This document shows positions 42,901 to 52,639 of a stretch of 64,000 nt of DNA, in pieces; positions within the stretch are counted from its first letter, which is position 1, and each line of letters starts with the position of its first letter. The position numbers and the translations under genes are program-made. The notes beneath the pieces are model-generated. The model saw nothing but the letters and a program-made list of their open reading frames with translations. It had not been told where the DNA came from and made no database searches. The stretch is taken from contig JACKJC010000004.1 of the NCBI GenBank assembly GCA_020638195.1, forward strand, positions 1-64,000, written 5' to 3'. The DNA is from Methylobacteriaceae bacterium. Lineage in GTDB: Bacteria > Pseudomonadota > Alphaproteobacteria > Rhizobiales > Beijerinckiaceae.

Positions 42901-44013
42901 CTATGGTCCTGATCCTTGCCCCTGCCTTGCGCCATTGGGCGCCGCGTGTCTGGAACTGGACGCGGCGAGGAAATTTACGATCTCCGCGACCGCACGGTAG
43001 AATTCCGGTGGAATCACTTGTCCGAGTTCGACGCTGCGGTACAGGCCACGCGCCAACTCGGGTTGCTCGACAACCGGAATTTGACGCTCCTGCGCCTGCT
43101 CGCGAATCTTGAGCGCCAGGAGCTCCTGCCCTTTTGCGACGACAATAGGCGCCGCGTCTTCGTCTCTGGAATACTTCAGCGCAACGGCGAAATGGGTTGG
43201 ATTGGCTATCACCATGGTTGCCACGCCAACGTCATGCAGCATTCGACGCCTCGCCCGATCGAGAGCAAGAGATCGCATGCGCATTCTCAGGAGCGGGTCG
43301 CCCTCGGACTGCTTTCGCTCGTCAACGACCTCCTGTCGTGACATCCTGAGCTTTTTCCGCCAAGCGAGATGCGACAGAACGACATCCGAAAGCGCGAAAA
43401 GCACAACGACCGCGCATATGGAACGTGACACGCCTTCTATATCTCGTAGAGCCATGATCGCCACGAAGCGGGGCGAATAATGCGTATGAACGGATGCTTC
43501 GACGAAGATGAGCCGCAACGATGCACTCGCGGCCAGAATGACAACCAGCAGCTTTCCGCATGATTTGAGAAATTCCCGCACTCCCTCGGCGCTGAATAGC
43601 CGACGCATACCAGCGGCTGGAGACAACCGGGACCAGTCGGCTCGAATGCGTCGCCAGACAACTCGCGGGCGCTGCGGGCCGGCGCCGACCACGACCGTCA
43701 CGCAGATCAAAGACAGGGCCGCCATGTACACAGCGCCCCCGACTGCGACGCCGAATGCATGCAGCAATGCGTCGACATCGCCCGCGTTGATAACGCGCAC
43801 ATTCGCTAATTGTTCGAACCAGACGAACAATATTCGACCGATCTCTCCGACAGCCCCCCGATCCAGCGTCAACAGACCAACGTGGATTCCAAGAAGAGAC
43901 CCGAGCAGCGACATATCTCGCGAGCGCGGCGTATCGCCACGCTCGAGAGCGTCATTGAGTTTCTTCTCGCTGGGTTCGTGCTCCCTGCTTTCTTTGTCCG
44001 GCTCCTCCGACAC
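42901..44013 (-). CDS. flhB: Flagellar export switch protein FlhB
   Basis: 370 residues from GTG 44013 with AGGAGCG upstream. Four membrane spans in the first ~215 residues and a cytoplasmic domain carrying the self-cleaving NPTH motif (ANPTHFAVALKY) followed by VVAKGQELLALKIRE. Switches export from hook to filament substrates. Confidence 0.95.
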   Translation of the reverse strand: MSEEPDKESREHEPSEKKLNDALERGDTPRSRDMSLLGSLLGIHVGLLTLDRGAVGEIGRILFVWFEQLANVRVINAGDVDALLHAFGVAVGGAVYMAALSLICVTVVVGAGPQRPRVVWRRIRADWSRLSPAAGMRRLFSAEGVREFLKSCGKLLVVILAASASLRLIFVEASVHTHYSPRFVAIMALRDIEGVSRSICAVVVLFALSDVVLSHLAWRKKLRMSRQEVVDERKQSEGDPLLRMRMRSLALDRARRRMLHDVGVATMVIANPTHFAVALKYSRDEDAAPIVVAKGQELLALKIREQAQERQIPVVEQPELARGLYRSVELGQVIPPEFYRAVAEIVNFLAASSSRHAAPNGARQGQGSGP

Positions 44014-44030
44014 ACAGGCGCTCCTGCTTC

Positions 44031-45047
44031 TCAGTCACTCGCTTCCGGCCGCAAGCTTATCAATCCCGCCTGCGACAGCCGGAGCGCCGCCTCAACAATC
44101 ATGCGCTGTGCAGCAAGAACCTCGCGTTGAGGCGCCGTACTGCTTCCAGAGAGTTCGGATTCCACCATGCGTCGAGCGCGCGCGCCCAGGCTACTGAGAG
44201 TCGCTTCGATCAATTTCGGCGACGCGCCCTTCAAGGCGAGCACGACCCTTTCCGTCGGAAGCCCATCAAAGACCGCCACTCGATCCTTTTGTGACAACTG
44301 AACAACTTCGTCGAATTTGAAGACCAGCGCCCGAACAGCGCGGGCTTCATCAGGCGCCACGGATGACAAATACGCGAGCGCTTCATCCGAAGCTCTCGCA
44401 TCAAATCGATTGACGATCTCCGCGACCCGCTTGGGACTATCTGTGCCTGGTTTCGCAACCGACCGTCCAATTGCGTGTGCCGCCAGACCATCCTGCAACC
44501 ATCTGACAGCGATCGGCGCCGGGCTCGTCGTCGCGAGCATCGCAGCCAGACACTTCGGCCGTCGAAGATCATCGAAATGCTCGAGCACTCGTGCGGCTTG
44601 CTCGGAGTCAATCATATTGAGAATCACACCGCAGAGCCAAGGCGCCTCCTCGTTGAGCGCCTCCGCGAGCTGCGCCCCCTCCAGCCGACCAATTTCACCC
44701 CAAACATCAACAACCTCCACCTTGGCCAAGTCGTCGACGGCTTCCTCGAGTTCCTGCGGTTGCAACGTTCCGGCCACGAGTTTCTGCGCCTCGGCAAGCG
44801 TGCCTACGACGTCCGGTCCGTGCGCGAACGCATCGGAGAACTCGTCGATCATTGTCTCCAGCGCCGTACGGTTCACGATGCCGAGGGTGGACGCCGCCCG
44901 CGCAATTTCTCGTACCTCGTCCTTATCGAGATATTGAAGAAGCTTCGGAGCAGCATCCTTTCCAAGCACGATCAAAAGTGCTGCAGCTCGTTGCGCCCCG
45001 CTCAATCTGCGCCGGTCGCCCCCCGTCCGCCTCTCGAAAGCAGTCAT
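44031..45047 (-). CDS. fliG: Flagellar motor switch protein FliG
   Basis: 338 residues with the three FliG regions: LSGAQRAAALLIVLGKDAAPKLL at the N-terminus, a middle domain near 110-190, and a C-terminal torque domain with VFKFDEVVQLSQKDRVAVFDGLPTERVVLALKGAS. The middle domain's usual EHPQ motif is not evident, suggesting divergence in its contact with FliM. ATG 45047 overlaps the fliN stop region. Confidence 0.93.
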   Translation of the reverse strand: MTAFERRTGGDRRRLSGAQRAAALLIVLGKDAAPKLLQYLDKDEVREIARAASTLGIVNRTALETMIDEFSDAFAHGPDVVGTLAEAQKLVAGTLQPQELEEAVDDLAKVEVVDVWGEIGRLEGAQLAEALNEEAPWLCGVILNMIDSEQAARVLEHFDDLRRPKCLAAMLATTSPAPIAVRWLQDGLAAHAIGRSVAKPGTDSPKRVAEIVNRFDARASDEALAYLSSVAPDEARAVRALVFKFDEVVQLSQKDRVAVFDGLPTERVVLALKGASPKLIEATLSSLGARARRMVESELSGSSTAPQREVLAAQRMIVEAALRLSQAGLISLRPEASD

Positions 45048-45373
45048 CCCCGCCGCATTTCGATAGAGGCATGATCGACAAACTCGAGAATCTTGAACAC
45101 GAAGCGTGGTCGCGCTTCTTCGGTAACTGAAATCTCTCCCTTGCAGATCACACGGTCATTCACGACAATTTCGACTGGTTCATCGATTCGACGATCGAGC
45201 GTCACGAGAGAGCCTGGCCGCAAACGCGCCACATCACGCATCGGCATCGCGACACTTCCGAGAACCACGCTGAGCGTCAGCGGAATGCCGTCAAGAATAG
45301 GCGCGGGCCCCGCAAACGATGGATTATCGGCGATTTCCGCTTCTACGTTTGAACGCGTCTCCTCATTCATCAT
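45044..45373 (-). CDS. fliN: Flagellar motor switch protein FliN
   Basis: 109 residues: SpoA domain with IPLTLSVVLGSVAMPMRDVARLRPGSLVTLDRRIDEPVEI typical of FliN. Forms the lower C-ring. Start at 45373 overlaps the fliM stop (ATGA). Confidence 0.93.
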   Translation of the reverse strand: MMNEETRSNVEAEIADNPSFAGPAPILDGIPLTLSVVLGSVAMPMRDVARLRPGSLVTLDRRIDEPVEIVVNDRVICKGEISVTEEARPRFVFKILEFVDHASIEMRRG

Positions 45374-46257
45374 TTCTCGATCCCGTTCGCTTCATTTCCG
45401 CCGCCGACCAGCCGCACTGCAAAAAGCTCGGAATCTCGTGCAATGTCGCATTGGAACAGTGTCTTTCCCTTTGCAATGAGTCGGACGTGCGATCGCGGAC
45501 TAGACCCGAGCTCCACAACTGATCCCTTCCGCCAGGATCTCATTTCCCCGGCAGTCACCATCCGCCCGTCGAACAGGGCGCTCAAGCGGATCTCCACGTC
45601 GCCGATACTATTCTCGAATCGCTTCACGGCATCGTCAGACCGGACCTCCGACGTTGTGTTGCTCTTCGGCTCCACTCGAGCGTTGATTCGTGCATAGTCG
45701 ACTTTCGAGATCAGAAACTCGAAGCGTGCTCCGCCACTGTCGATGTCGATCTGCGTCTTCTCGACGTCGACTTGATGGACGGACAACAGAGCGTCCCTCG
45801 GCATCGCTTCCCGCGCAAAACTCGGCTCGATTTTCTGACCACAAACGGCCGACGACGCCGCACAGAACTTCTCGAGGAGAAATTCCATCAAACACCTCGA
45901 AATATGACGGCCGATCGAACCTTCCAGATCATCGTTCTCGTCACCAGAAAACTCTCGCGCGCCCATCGCTGCTTTGCACAATGCATTGAGCTGCGCTTTG
46001 TCCTGACGGCATGTCACCGGAGCCATGAACCCTGACACGACGCATTCGACACATTCGACCTCCCCGCCATCGACGACCGGCGGACGAATGCCTTCAATCA
46101 GAAGATCCTTCGCAAGAAACTCGTGAATAGCCGATGTGATAGACGCCCTGAGCGCGGAATCATCGGCGGCAAGTGCGTCGTCGCCGCCCCTTTTCGGCGT
46201 CCATCGAGTCAGCGCCAGACCGCTTTTGCCAATTGATGACGAGCGGGCCTCGGTCAT
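45370..46257 (-). CDS. fliM: Flagellar motor switch protein FliM (divergent)
   Basis: 295 residues. The C-terminal SpoA part (ENSIGDVEIRLSALFDGRMVTAGEMRSWRKG) and position between motA and fliN identify it; the middle domain (about 30-180) is only weakly FliM-like, which is usual in Rhizobiales. ATG overlaps the motA stop (ATGA). Confidence 0.85.
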   Translation of the reverse strand: MTEARSSSIGKSGLALTRWTPKRGGDDALAADDSALRASITSAIHEFLAKDLLIEGIRPPVVDGGEVECVECVVSGFMAPVTCRQDKAQLNALCKAAMGAREFSGDENDDLEGSIGRHISRCLMEFLLEKFCAASSAVCGQKIEPSFAREAMPRDALLSVHQVDVEKTQIDIDSGGARFEFLISKVDYARINARVEPKSNTTSEVRSDDAVKRFENSIGDVEIRLSALFDGRMVTAGEMRSWRKGSVVELGSSPRSHVRLIAKGKTLFQCDIARDSELFAVRLVGGGNEANGIEK

Positions 46258-47153
46258 GCCGCCTCCGCCGCCCGCGCGGACCCGGACGACATTTCATTTT
46301 CCACATCATCGATAGACGGGCGCTCACTCGATGGAATCGTCTTGCGCCCATGTTCCACGGCTATTTGTGGCATAGCCCCATTCATGAACGCCAGGAGCGA
46401 CTGTTTGACGATGACATAAACGCGAACCTGTTTTTCTCTCGTCTGCTTTATTTTGGCGCCGAGAGGCGTGACAATGCCGTACGAGATGAATATCCCGGCG
46501 AATGTGCCGACGAGCGCGGCGCCGATCAGGCCACCCAGCATTTCCGGCGATTGGTCGAGCGCGCCCATCGCCTTGATAACCCCCAGAACGGCCGCGACGA
46601 TACCTAGCGCCGGTAGCGCTTCCGATACCGCTGTCAACGCCTGATATGGTTTCAACTTGTCCTTCGCGACAGTGTGCAACTCCTCGTCCATCAGGGCTTC
46701 GATCTCATGCGTTCGAGCATTGCCGATTATTATGAGTCTGCAATAGTCGCAGATGAACGAAGTCAGATCTTTGTTGGCCAGGACTTTCGGGAACGCGAGA
46801 AAGATCCCCGACTCCGTCGGGTTGTCGACATGATTTTCGACTTCGGCACGCGACTTGGCGCGCAGTTCGCGCATGAGCGCGGCGAGAATTCCGAGAACAT
46901 CGAGATAGTCACGGGATTTCGGCTGACGATCGAGCACGGCCTCGACGACCGCCGCGCCTGTGTCGCGGATGGTCTTCATCGTATTCGCGATGATGAACGT
47001 TCCGAACGCCGATCCGCCAATGATCACGAACTCCCACGGTTGCCAGATGACAATGAGATGGCCTCCGAGAGCGGCGAAACCGCCCAGTATCGATCCGAGC
47101 GCCACAACGAGGCCAATCGCGAAATTCAACTTGTCCTCCAGGGTCCATCGCAT
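46254..47153 (-). CDS. motA: Flagellar motor stator protein MotA
   Basis: 299 residues from MRWTLEDKLNFAIG (ATG 47153), preferred over a GTG at 47264 that has no ribosome-binding site and would leave 2 bp to divergent flgF. Four hydrophobic spans; IGLVVALGSILGGFAALGGH, LPALGIVAAVLGVIKAMG and IGAALVGTFAGIFISYG mark MotA. With MotB forms the proton channel. First gene of the leftward array. Confidence 0.93.
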   Translation of the reverse strand: MRWTLEDKLNFAIGLVVALGSILGGFAALGGHLIVIWQPWEFVIIGGSAFGTFIIANTMKTIRDTGAAVVEAVLDRQPKSRDYLDVLGILAALMRELRAKSRAEVENHVDNPTESGIFLAFPKVLANKDLTSFICDYCRLIIIGNARTHEIEALMDEELHTVAKDKLKPYQALTAVSEALPALGIVAAVLGVIKAMGALDQSPEMLGGLIGAALVGTFAGIFISYGIVTPLGAKIKQTREKQVRVYVIVKQSLLAFMNGAMPQIAVEHGRKTIPSSERPSIDDVENEMSSGSARAAEAA

Positions 47154-47266
47154 CGATCCAGACCATCCCGGGATTGCGCGAAGCTGGCCAAGACTTCGCA
47201 AGCCCCGCACAAGGTCCAAAGGCCTCAATGGCATGAGCGGATCCAAAGACTCCTGGATGTTCACGA

Positions 47267-47992
47267 TTGTCGACGACGCTATATATCGACGCTGCGGCGC
47301 AGCTCGCCCTGACGAAGCGTCTCGATTCGCTCGCTTTCAATCTGGCGAACGCGAGCTCCGCCGGCTTCCTCGGTGAAGGCCTGAAATTCGACTCGATAGT
47401 TTCGCGCACTGGCGGCGCGGATGCGGCCTTCCCAAGCGCAGGCGCCGACTACATCTCCCTTGCACGCGGCGCTGTTCATCGAACAGGCAACACGCTGGAC
47501 GTAGCGATTCGCGGCGAGGCCTGGTTATCAATCCAGACGCCAAACGGAGCCGCGTACACGAGAGACGGCCGCTTGTTTCTCGACCCGAGCGGCGAATTGC
47601 GAACCGTCAACGGATACCCGATTCTCGACTCCGGCGGCGCTCCGATGATGGTCGACCCAGCTGGAGGCGCCATATCCATCGCGATCGACGGATCGGTTGC
47701 GCAACTTGGCAAGACGATCGGCTCGATCGGTGTCTTCAAGCTGGATGCTGCGGCGCGTGTCAGACGGTACGACAATTCCGCGATTCTGGCCGATCGTGCG
47801 GCGACTCCCGTCTCGGATTTTTCCAGGCACGGCTTATTGCAAGGGTTTCTCGAACGCAGCAATGTAGATCCGTTGACGCAAATGTCCCACCTGATCGAGA
47901 TCCAGCGCGCTTTCGATCATATAACGACGTGCATGAATATGGCGGATAGCGCCCAGCAGGATTCCATCCGCTCGCTCGGCTCCCAAGCATGA
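47267..47992 (+). CDS. flgF: Proximal rod protein FlgF
   Basis: 241 residues from TTG 47267. N-terminal LALTKRLDSLAFNLANASSAGF and DVAIRGEAWLSIQT, with C-terminal SNVDPLTQMSHLIEIQRAFDHI, match FlgF. First gene of the rightward arm; overlaps fliI by ATGA. Confidence 0.92.
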   Translation: MSTTLYIDAAAQLALTKRLDSLAFNLANASSAGFLGEGLKFDSIVSRTGGADAAFPSAGADYISLARGAVHRTGNTLDVAIRGEAWLSIQTPNGAAYTRDGRLFLDPSGELRTVNGYPILDSGGAPMMVDPAGGAISIAIDGSVAQLGKTIGSIGVFKLDAAARVRRYDNSAILADRAATPVSDFSRHGLLQGFLERSNVDPLTQMSHLIEIQRAFDHITTCMNMADSAQQDSIRSLGSQA

Positions 47993-49347
47993 CGGCTCCG
48001 CAATCGGACGAATACGCCCTCACCAGACTCGCGCGTCTCGTCCAAGGGTTTCAGCCGGAACGAGACGCTGTTCGCATCGGCGGCGTGATTTCTGAATTGG
48101 GGCAAGGCTACTGCCGTGTCTCCGGATTGTGCGGGAATGCATCTATTCATGATACGCTTGTAGAAGAGAGTTCCGCGTGTCTTGCCGCTGAAGTCCTGCA
48201 ATCGACGCCAGAAGGCGTCCTGGCGGCTCTCTACCACACGCCCCCTTCGCTCAAGCCTGGAAGTCGCCTGTTTCTTCGCGGCCCGCTGGCTGTCTTCCCG
48301 ACAAGCGGATGGCTCGGGCGCGTCGTCAACGCTTTGGGGGCGCCCATCGACAACCTCCCGGCGCTTCCGCGCGGCACTCGATCGAAAGACGTAAACTCCG
48401 CGCCGCCTCCCGCGCTGGCGCGACGTATCGTTTCGAAGCCGGTATTGACCGGCGTCAAGGCGATCGACCTCTTCACGCCGATGTGCGAAGGACAGAGGCT
48501 CGGCATCTTCGCCGGATCGGGCGTCGGAAAGTCGACCCTCCTGGGCATGTTGGCGACGTCAGGCGCTTTCGACGCGACGATTGTCGGGCTCGTCGGCGAA
48601 CGCGGCCGCGAAGTTCGAGAATTCATCGAACTCGTTCCGGAGTCGCGACGCGCCTCGATGTGTGTCGTCGTCTCCACCAGCGACGAAAGTGCGCTGCTTC
48701 GACGCATGGCGGCCCGGACGGCCATGGCCGTGGCGGAACATTTTCGCGACGAGGGCCGCTCCGTATTGTTGATCATCGACTCCATTACGCGCTTCGCGCT
48801 CGCGTGCCGGGAGATTGCGATCGCCGCTGGCGAACCTCCAGTGTCACGCGGCTTTCCGCCGAGTGTTTTCACGGATCTGCCGCGTCTTCTCGAACGCGCA
48901 GGACCTGGAACGGCAGACTGTGGCGACATAACCGCGATATTCTCGGTCTTGATCGACGGCGACGATCATAACGACCCGATCGCCGACTCCGTACGCGGCA
49001 TTGTGGATGGGCACATCGTGCTCGACCGTCGCGTCGCGGCGCAGGGACGCTTCCCAGCCATCGACATTCCAATGTCCGTATCGAGGCTCACTCACATGGC
49101 ATTGACGCCGGAGCGCCGAGCCTTCTCGAACAAGCTGCGGCTCCTTGTCGGAAGATACGAGGAGTCGAGAGATTTGCGGATGATGGGCGGCTATCAGCCG
49201 AACGTCGACGCGGAACTCGACAGCGCCGTCGCTATCGTCCCATTGCTCTACTCAGCGCTCAACCAGTCCGGCGCCGACTCTGGATGCGCCGATGCATTCA
49301 AGGAGATTTCGGAGGCGCTGCAGCGACTCGTTCCAAATTCCGCCTGA
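47989..49347 (+). CDS. fliI: Flagellum-specific export ATPase FliI
   Basis: 452 residues. Walker A AGSGVGKST (175-183), GLVGERGREVREFIE, Walker B VLLIIDSITRFA, and SVFTDLPRLLERAGPG. Energises export with FliH and FliJ. ATG overlaps the flgF stop. Confidence 0.96.
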   Translation: MTAPQSDEYALTRLARLVQGFQPERDAVRIGGVISELGQGYCRVSGLCGNASIHDTLVEESSACLAAEVLQSTPEGVLAALYHTPPSLKPGSRLFLRGPLAVFPTSGWLGRVVNALGAPIDNLPALPRGTRSKDVNSAPPPALARRIVSKPVLTGVKAIDLFTPMCEGQRLGIFAGSGVGKSTLLGMLATSGAFDATIVGLVGERGREVREFIELVPESRRASMCVVVSTSDESALLRRMAARTAMAVAEHFRDEGRSVLLIIDSITRFALACREIAIAAGEPPVSRGFPPSVFTDLPRLLERAGPGTADCGDITAIFSVLIDGDDHNDPIADSVRGIVDGHIVLDRRVAAQGRFPAIDIPMSVSRLTHMALTPERRAFSNKLRLLVGRYEESRDLRMMGGYQPNVDAELDSAVAIVPLLYSALNQSGADSGCADAFKEISEALQRLVPNSA

Positions 49348-49367
49348 TACAGCGACATCTCGACAGC

Positions 49368-51455
49368 ATGAACTCTCCTCTGCACGGATCGGCGACGAAG
49401 GAACGATCGAATTCCTTCGACATGCTCTTTGCGTCTGGCATTGTCCTCATCCTGTCGATCTTCTTTCTGCCTACGCCGCCGATCCTGATCGATCTCGGCC
49501 TGGCGCTATCAATTTCGGTGTCCGTCCTGATCCTGATGGTTGCCTTGTGGATCGAGAAGCCGCTCGAGTTTTCGGCATTCCCGACAATTCTTCTTGTCTC
49601 GACCATGCTGCGGCTTTCGCTCAACATTGCGACGACGCGGCTTATCCTGTCACACGGGTCCGAGGGCATATCGGCAGCGGGTTACGTAATCGGCGGTTTC
49701 GCGCGGCTGGTCATGAGCGGCGATTTCGTTATTGGAATTGTCGTCTTTACTATTCTTATCACTGTCAATTTCCTCGTGATCACAAAAGGAGCGACGCGCA
49801 TCGCCGAGGTTGGCGCACGCTTCACGCTCGACGCCATTCCGGGCAAGCAAATGGCGATCGACGCGGACCTCTCGGCGGGGTTGATCGATGACAAGCAGGC
49901 GCAAGCGCGACGCCGGGAACTCGAGGAAGAGAGCGCCTTCTTCGGTTCCATGGACGGCGCTTCCAAGTTCGTACGTGGCGACGCTATCGCCGGCCTGATC
50001 ATTCTGGCTGTCAACATTTTCGGCGGCATCCTGATCGGCATCACCCGCCACAACATGTCGGCGGCGGACGCCGTCAATATCTTCACCAAGCTTTCGGTTG
50101 GCGACGGCTTGGTCTCACAGATCCCCGCCCTCATAGTCTCGCTGGCGGCGGGGCTGCTCGTCTCGAAGGGAGGCACGCGAGGCTCCGCCGACCAGGCGGT
50201 CGTCGGGCAACTCACCCGTCATCCCCGCGCGCTGTTCCTGGCAGGCGGGCTCATGTTCATCCTCGCGCTCATTCCCGGCCTGCCTTTCCTCCCGTTTGCA
50301 TTGCTCGGTTCGTTACTAGCCTTCAGCGGCGTGGCGATACCGAGGCATCTGGCTCGAATTTCTGCTTCGGAGTTGCTCCGGGAGACCGAGGCTGAACGCA
50401 ACGTCGCCGATGCAGAAAGCGATTCCGTCAGGGAGTATCTCCGCGCAACCGAGATCGAACTGTGCATCGGCCAGCAACTAGCCTCCCGCGTCGTACCGAC
50501 ATTCGGGGAAATGTCGCATCGCGTCGCAAAGATGCGACGGAAGTTCGCGCGTCGCTACGGCTTCGTCATCCCCGACATCAAACTGTCCAATTCCATGGAC
50601 CTGCCTCCGCGCGTCTATCAGATCCGAATTCATGATGCGGCCATCGCATCAGTCGAGATTCCTGTCGGCGACAGCCTCGTGATCTTCGGCGACGGCCCGA
50701 AGCCAGATCTCATCGGCGAACCGACGCGCGAACCTGCATTCGGCATGAATGCGATGTGGATATCACCGGCTTTCGTCGCCGAGGCGAAACGCGCGGGATA
50801 TGATCCCGTCGACAATATCTCGGTCATCCTCACGCATCTCTCGGAGGCGCTGCGAAACAACCTTGCGCAGCTCTTCTCCTACCGTGACATGCGCGCCCTA
50901 CTCGATACGCTGGATCCCGAGTACAGGAAACTTCTGGAGGAAATATGCCCCGCCCAGATTTCCTATTCCGGGCTTCTGAGCATCTTCAAGGCGCTTCTGG
51001 CCGAACGGATATCGATCCGAAGCCTCAATCTGATTCTGGAGGCGATCGCCGAAGCCGTCCCGCATCTACGCAGGGTGGAGCAGATCGTCGAACATGTCCG
51101 CATCCGCATCGCTCCGCAGATCTGCAACGAAGTTGTCGTCGACGGCGTCTTGAACATCGTGCGTGCGGGCGCAAGGTGGGACCAGACTTTTCATCGACAT
51201 CTCAAACGGGATGCGAAAGGCGAGATTGTCGAATTCGACATCGACCCTCCTCTGATAGAACAGTTTCAATCCGAGGCGAAAGCCGCACTTTCGTCCTTCC
51301 TGGATCGTGGCGAAGCCTTCGTTCTGGTGACGACGCCCGAAAACCGCCCGTACCTGCGCATGATCACCGAGCGACTTTTTCCCAACATTTCGGTCTTGTC
51401 GACGCTCGAAATCGCGCGAGGCGTCAATATCAAGACGCTTGGATCGATATCTTGA
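49368..51455 (+). CDS. flhA: Flagellar export-gate protein FlhA
   Basis: 695 residues from ATG 49368. Eight N-terminal spans including MLRLSLNIATTRLIL, the loop GARFTLDAIPGKQMAIDADL, and a cytoplasmic domain from about 355 onward. Cytoplasmic contacts for chaperone-substrate complexes reside there. Ends in a TTGA overlap with fliR. Confidence 0.96.
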   Translation: MNSPLHGSATKERSNSFDMLFASGIVLILSIFFLPTPPILIDLGLALSISVSVLILMVALWIEKPLEFSAFPTILLVSTMLRLSLNIATTRLILSHGSEGISAAGYVIGGFARLVMSGDFVIGIVVFTILITVNFLVITKGATRIAEVGARFTLDAIPGKQMAIDADLSAGLIDDKQAQARRRELEEESAFFGSMDGASKFVRGDAIAGLIILAVNIFGGILIGITRHNMSAADAVNIFTKLSVGDGLVSQIPALIVSLAAGLLVSKGGTRGSADQAVVGQLTRHPRALFLAGGLMFILALIPGLPFLPFALLGSLLAFSGVAIPRHLARISASELLRETEAERNVADAESDSVREYLRATEIELCIGQQLASRVVPTFGEMSHRVAKMRRKFARRYGFVIPDIKLSNSMDLPPRVYQIRIHDAAIASVEIPVGDSLVIFGDGPKPDLIGEPTREPAFGMNAMWISPAFVAEAKRAGYDPVDNISVILTHLSEALRNNLAQLFSYRDMRALLDTLDPEYRKLLEEICPAQISYSGLLSIFKALLAERISIRSLNLILEAIAEAVPHLRRVEQIVEHVRIRIAPQICNEVVVDGVLNIVRAGARWDQTFHRHLKRDAKGEIVEFDIDPPLIEQFQSEAKAALSSFLDRGEAFVLVTTPENRPYLRMITERLFPNISVLSTLEIARGVNIKTLGSIS

Positions 51456-52207
51456 CCCGATTCGACCAATTCACTCTCGTCGCCGGATTTCTGGTATTTT
51501 GCCGCATCGGGACCTGCCTCTCTTTCGCGCCTGGATTCTCCAGCCCACGCATCCCCGTCCGGTTGAGACTTTTGATCGCGATCGGACTTACGATCGCCCT
51601 TTGCCCGCCTATTCTGGAGAGTTTCGCGACGGCTTCCAGATCGTTGACGACAATGGAAGCGGCGCCCCTCATTGCGCGCGAATGCCTGATCGGCGCCACG
51701 ATCGGCATCATGGCGCGCATGGTATTCGCGGCGCTGGAGACGATGTTCACGGCGGCGTCGCTGGCAATCGGAGCCAGTTCGTCGTTCGCGCCGCGCGTCG
51801 ACGAATCCGAGAGCATTCCGGAATTCGCGTCCCTTGTGATGTTCGCGACGACGGCTTTGCTCTTCGTTTCGAACGCTCATTGGGAGATTGTCCGCGCGAT
51901 CTACGAGTCTTACGCCATCATGCCGCTGAAAAGCGCCATCGCGCCGGAACTCGCGCTCGGCAAGATCGCTGAAACGCTGTCCTTCGGCTTTTCGATCGCA
52001 TTTCGCCTCGCCGCACCCTTTCTCGCATTCGGATTTGTCTCCAACTTCGCCTTCGCGCTGGTCAACAAGATCGCGCCGCAAATCGCGATCTACTTCGTCG
52101 CGGCGCCCTTCGTTCTGATCGGCGGCCTGGTTCTTCTGTCGATCACATGGAACGATATTGCGACGCAGTTCATCGCGAGTTTCACGGACTGGCTCTGGCG
52201 GATATGA
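51452..52207 (+). CDS. fliR: Flagellar export-gate protein FliR
   Basis: 251 residues from TTG 51452, overlapping the flhA stop (TTGA). Multi-pass: FLVFCRIGTCLSFAPGFSS, IGATIGIMARMVFAALETM, and the C-terminal LVLLSITWNDIATQFIASF. Completes the FliPQR gate. Confidence 0.93.
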   Translation: MTRFDQFTLVAGFLVFCRIGTCLSFAPGFSSPRIPVRLRLLIAIGLTIALCPPILESFATASRSLTTMEAAPLIARECLIGATIGIMARMVFAALETMFTAASLAIGASSSFAPRVDESESIPEFASLVMFATTALLFVSNAHWEIVRAIYESYAIMPLKSAIAPELALGKIAETLSFGFSIAFRLAAPFLAFGFVSNFAFALVNKIAPQIAIYFVAAPFVLIGGLVLLSITWNDIATQFIASFTDWLWRI

Positions 52208-52210
52208 GCC

Positions 52211-52621
52211 ATGCACGACAGACGCGCCCGTCTCGTTCGCATCGTCCGCATGTACGATACCCTGCAAACCGCGACGGAGGCGCGTTGCGCCGCACTCGCC
52301 AACGAAGACGCGGCGCTGGAAAGGCGCGTCCTCGATCTCGTCGCTGCTCTGGGAGCGGGCGCCTGCAGCGACGCGCTGCAGCGTGCGGCCTCCATGCGGC
52401 TTACGGCGATTTCGCGTGAGCGATTCGCAATTGCGGCGCGGCTCGCTGACGAGAAGGAACGCCGCCTCGCCGCCGACCGGCGCGTGCGTACTGCCGAGCG
52501 CGCCCTCGAGCGGCTCCTGAAAGAAATCGCGGACAATAACCAGCGTCGCGATCTCGAGGAAATCCGCCTCGTGCCGGCATGGTCGCCAGCTTCCCGCAAG
52601 CCAGAAGAAGGTAAGGTCTGA
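52211..52621 (+). CDS. fliJ: FliJ-like coiled-coil protein
   Basis: 136 residues, almost wholly helical with heptad-like Arg/Ala/Leu/Glu runs (ALERRVLDLVAALGAG, RTAERALERLLKEIADNNQRR). Placement after fliR and near fliI suggests FliJ, the export-ATPase stalk. Sequence identity to classical FliJ is weak. Confidence 0.6.
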   Translation: MHDRRARLVRIVRMYDTLQTATEARCAALANEDAALERRVLDLVAALGAGACSDALQRAASMRLTAISRERFAIAARLADEKERRLAADRRVRTAERALERLLKEIADNNQRRDLEEIRLVPAWSPASRKPEEGKV

Positions 52622-52639
52622 CGGCGCGGAGATGCAAGA

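Noticed and set aside
47185..47199. Possible sigma-54 promoter (GG-N10-GC) between motA and flgF
   Set aside because: Only TGGC and GC match; TTGC is not kept, the sequence is part of a hairpin, and flagellar genes in this group do not usually use sigma-54.
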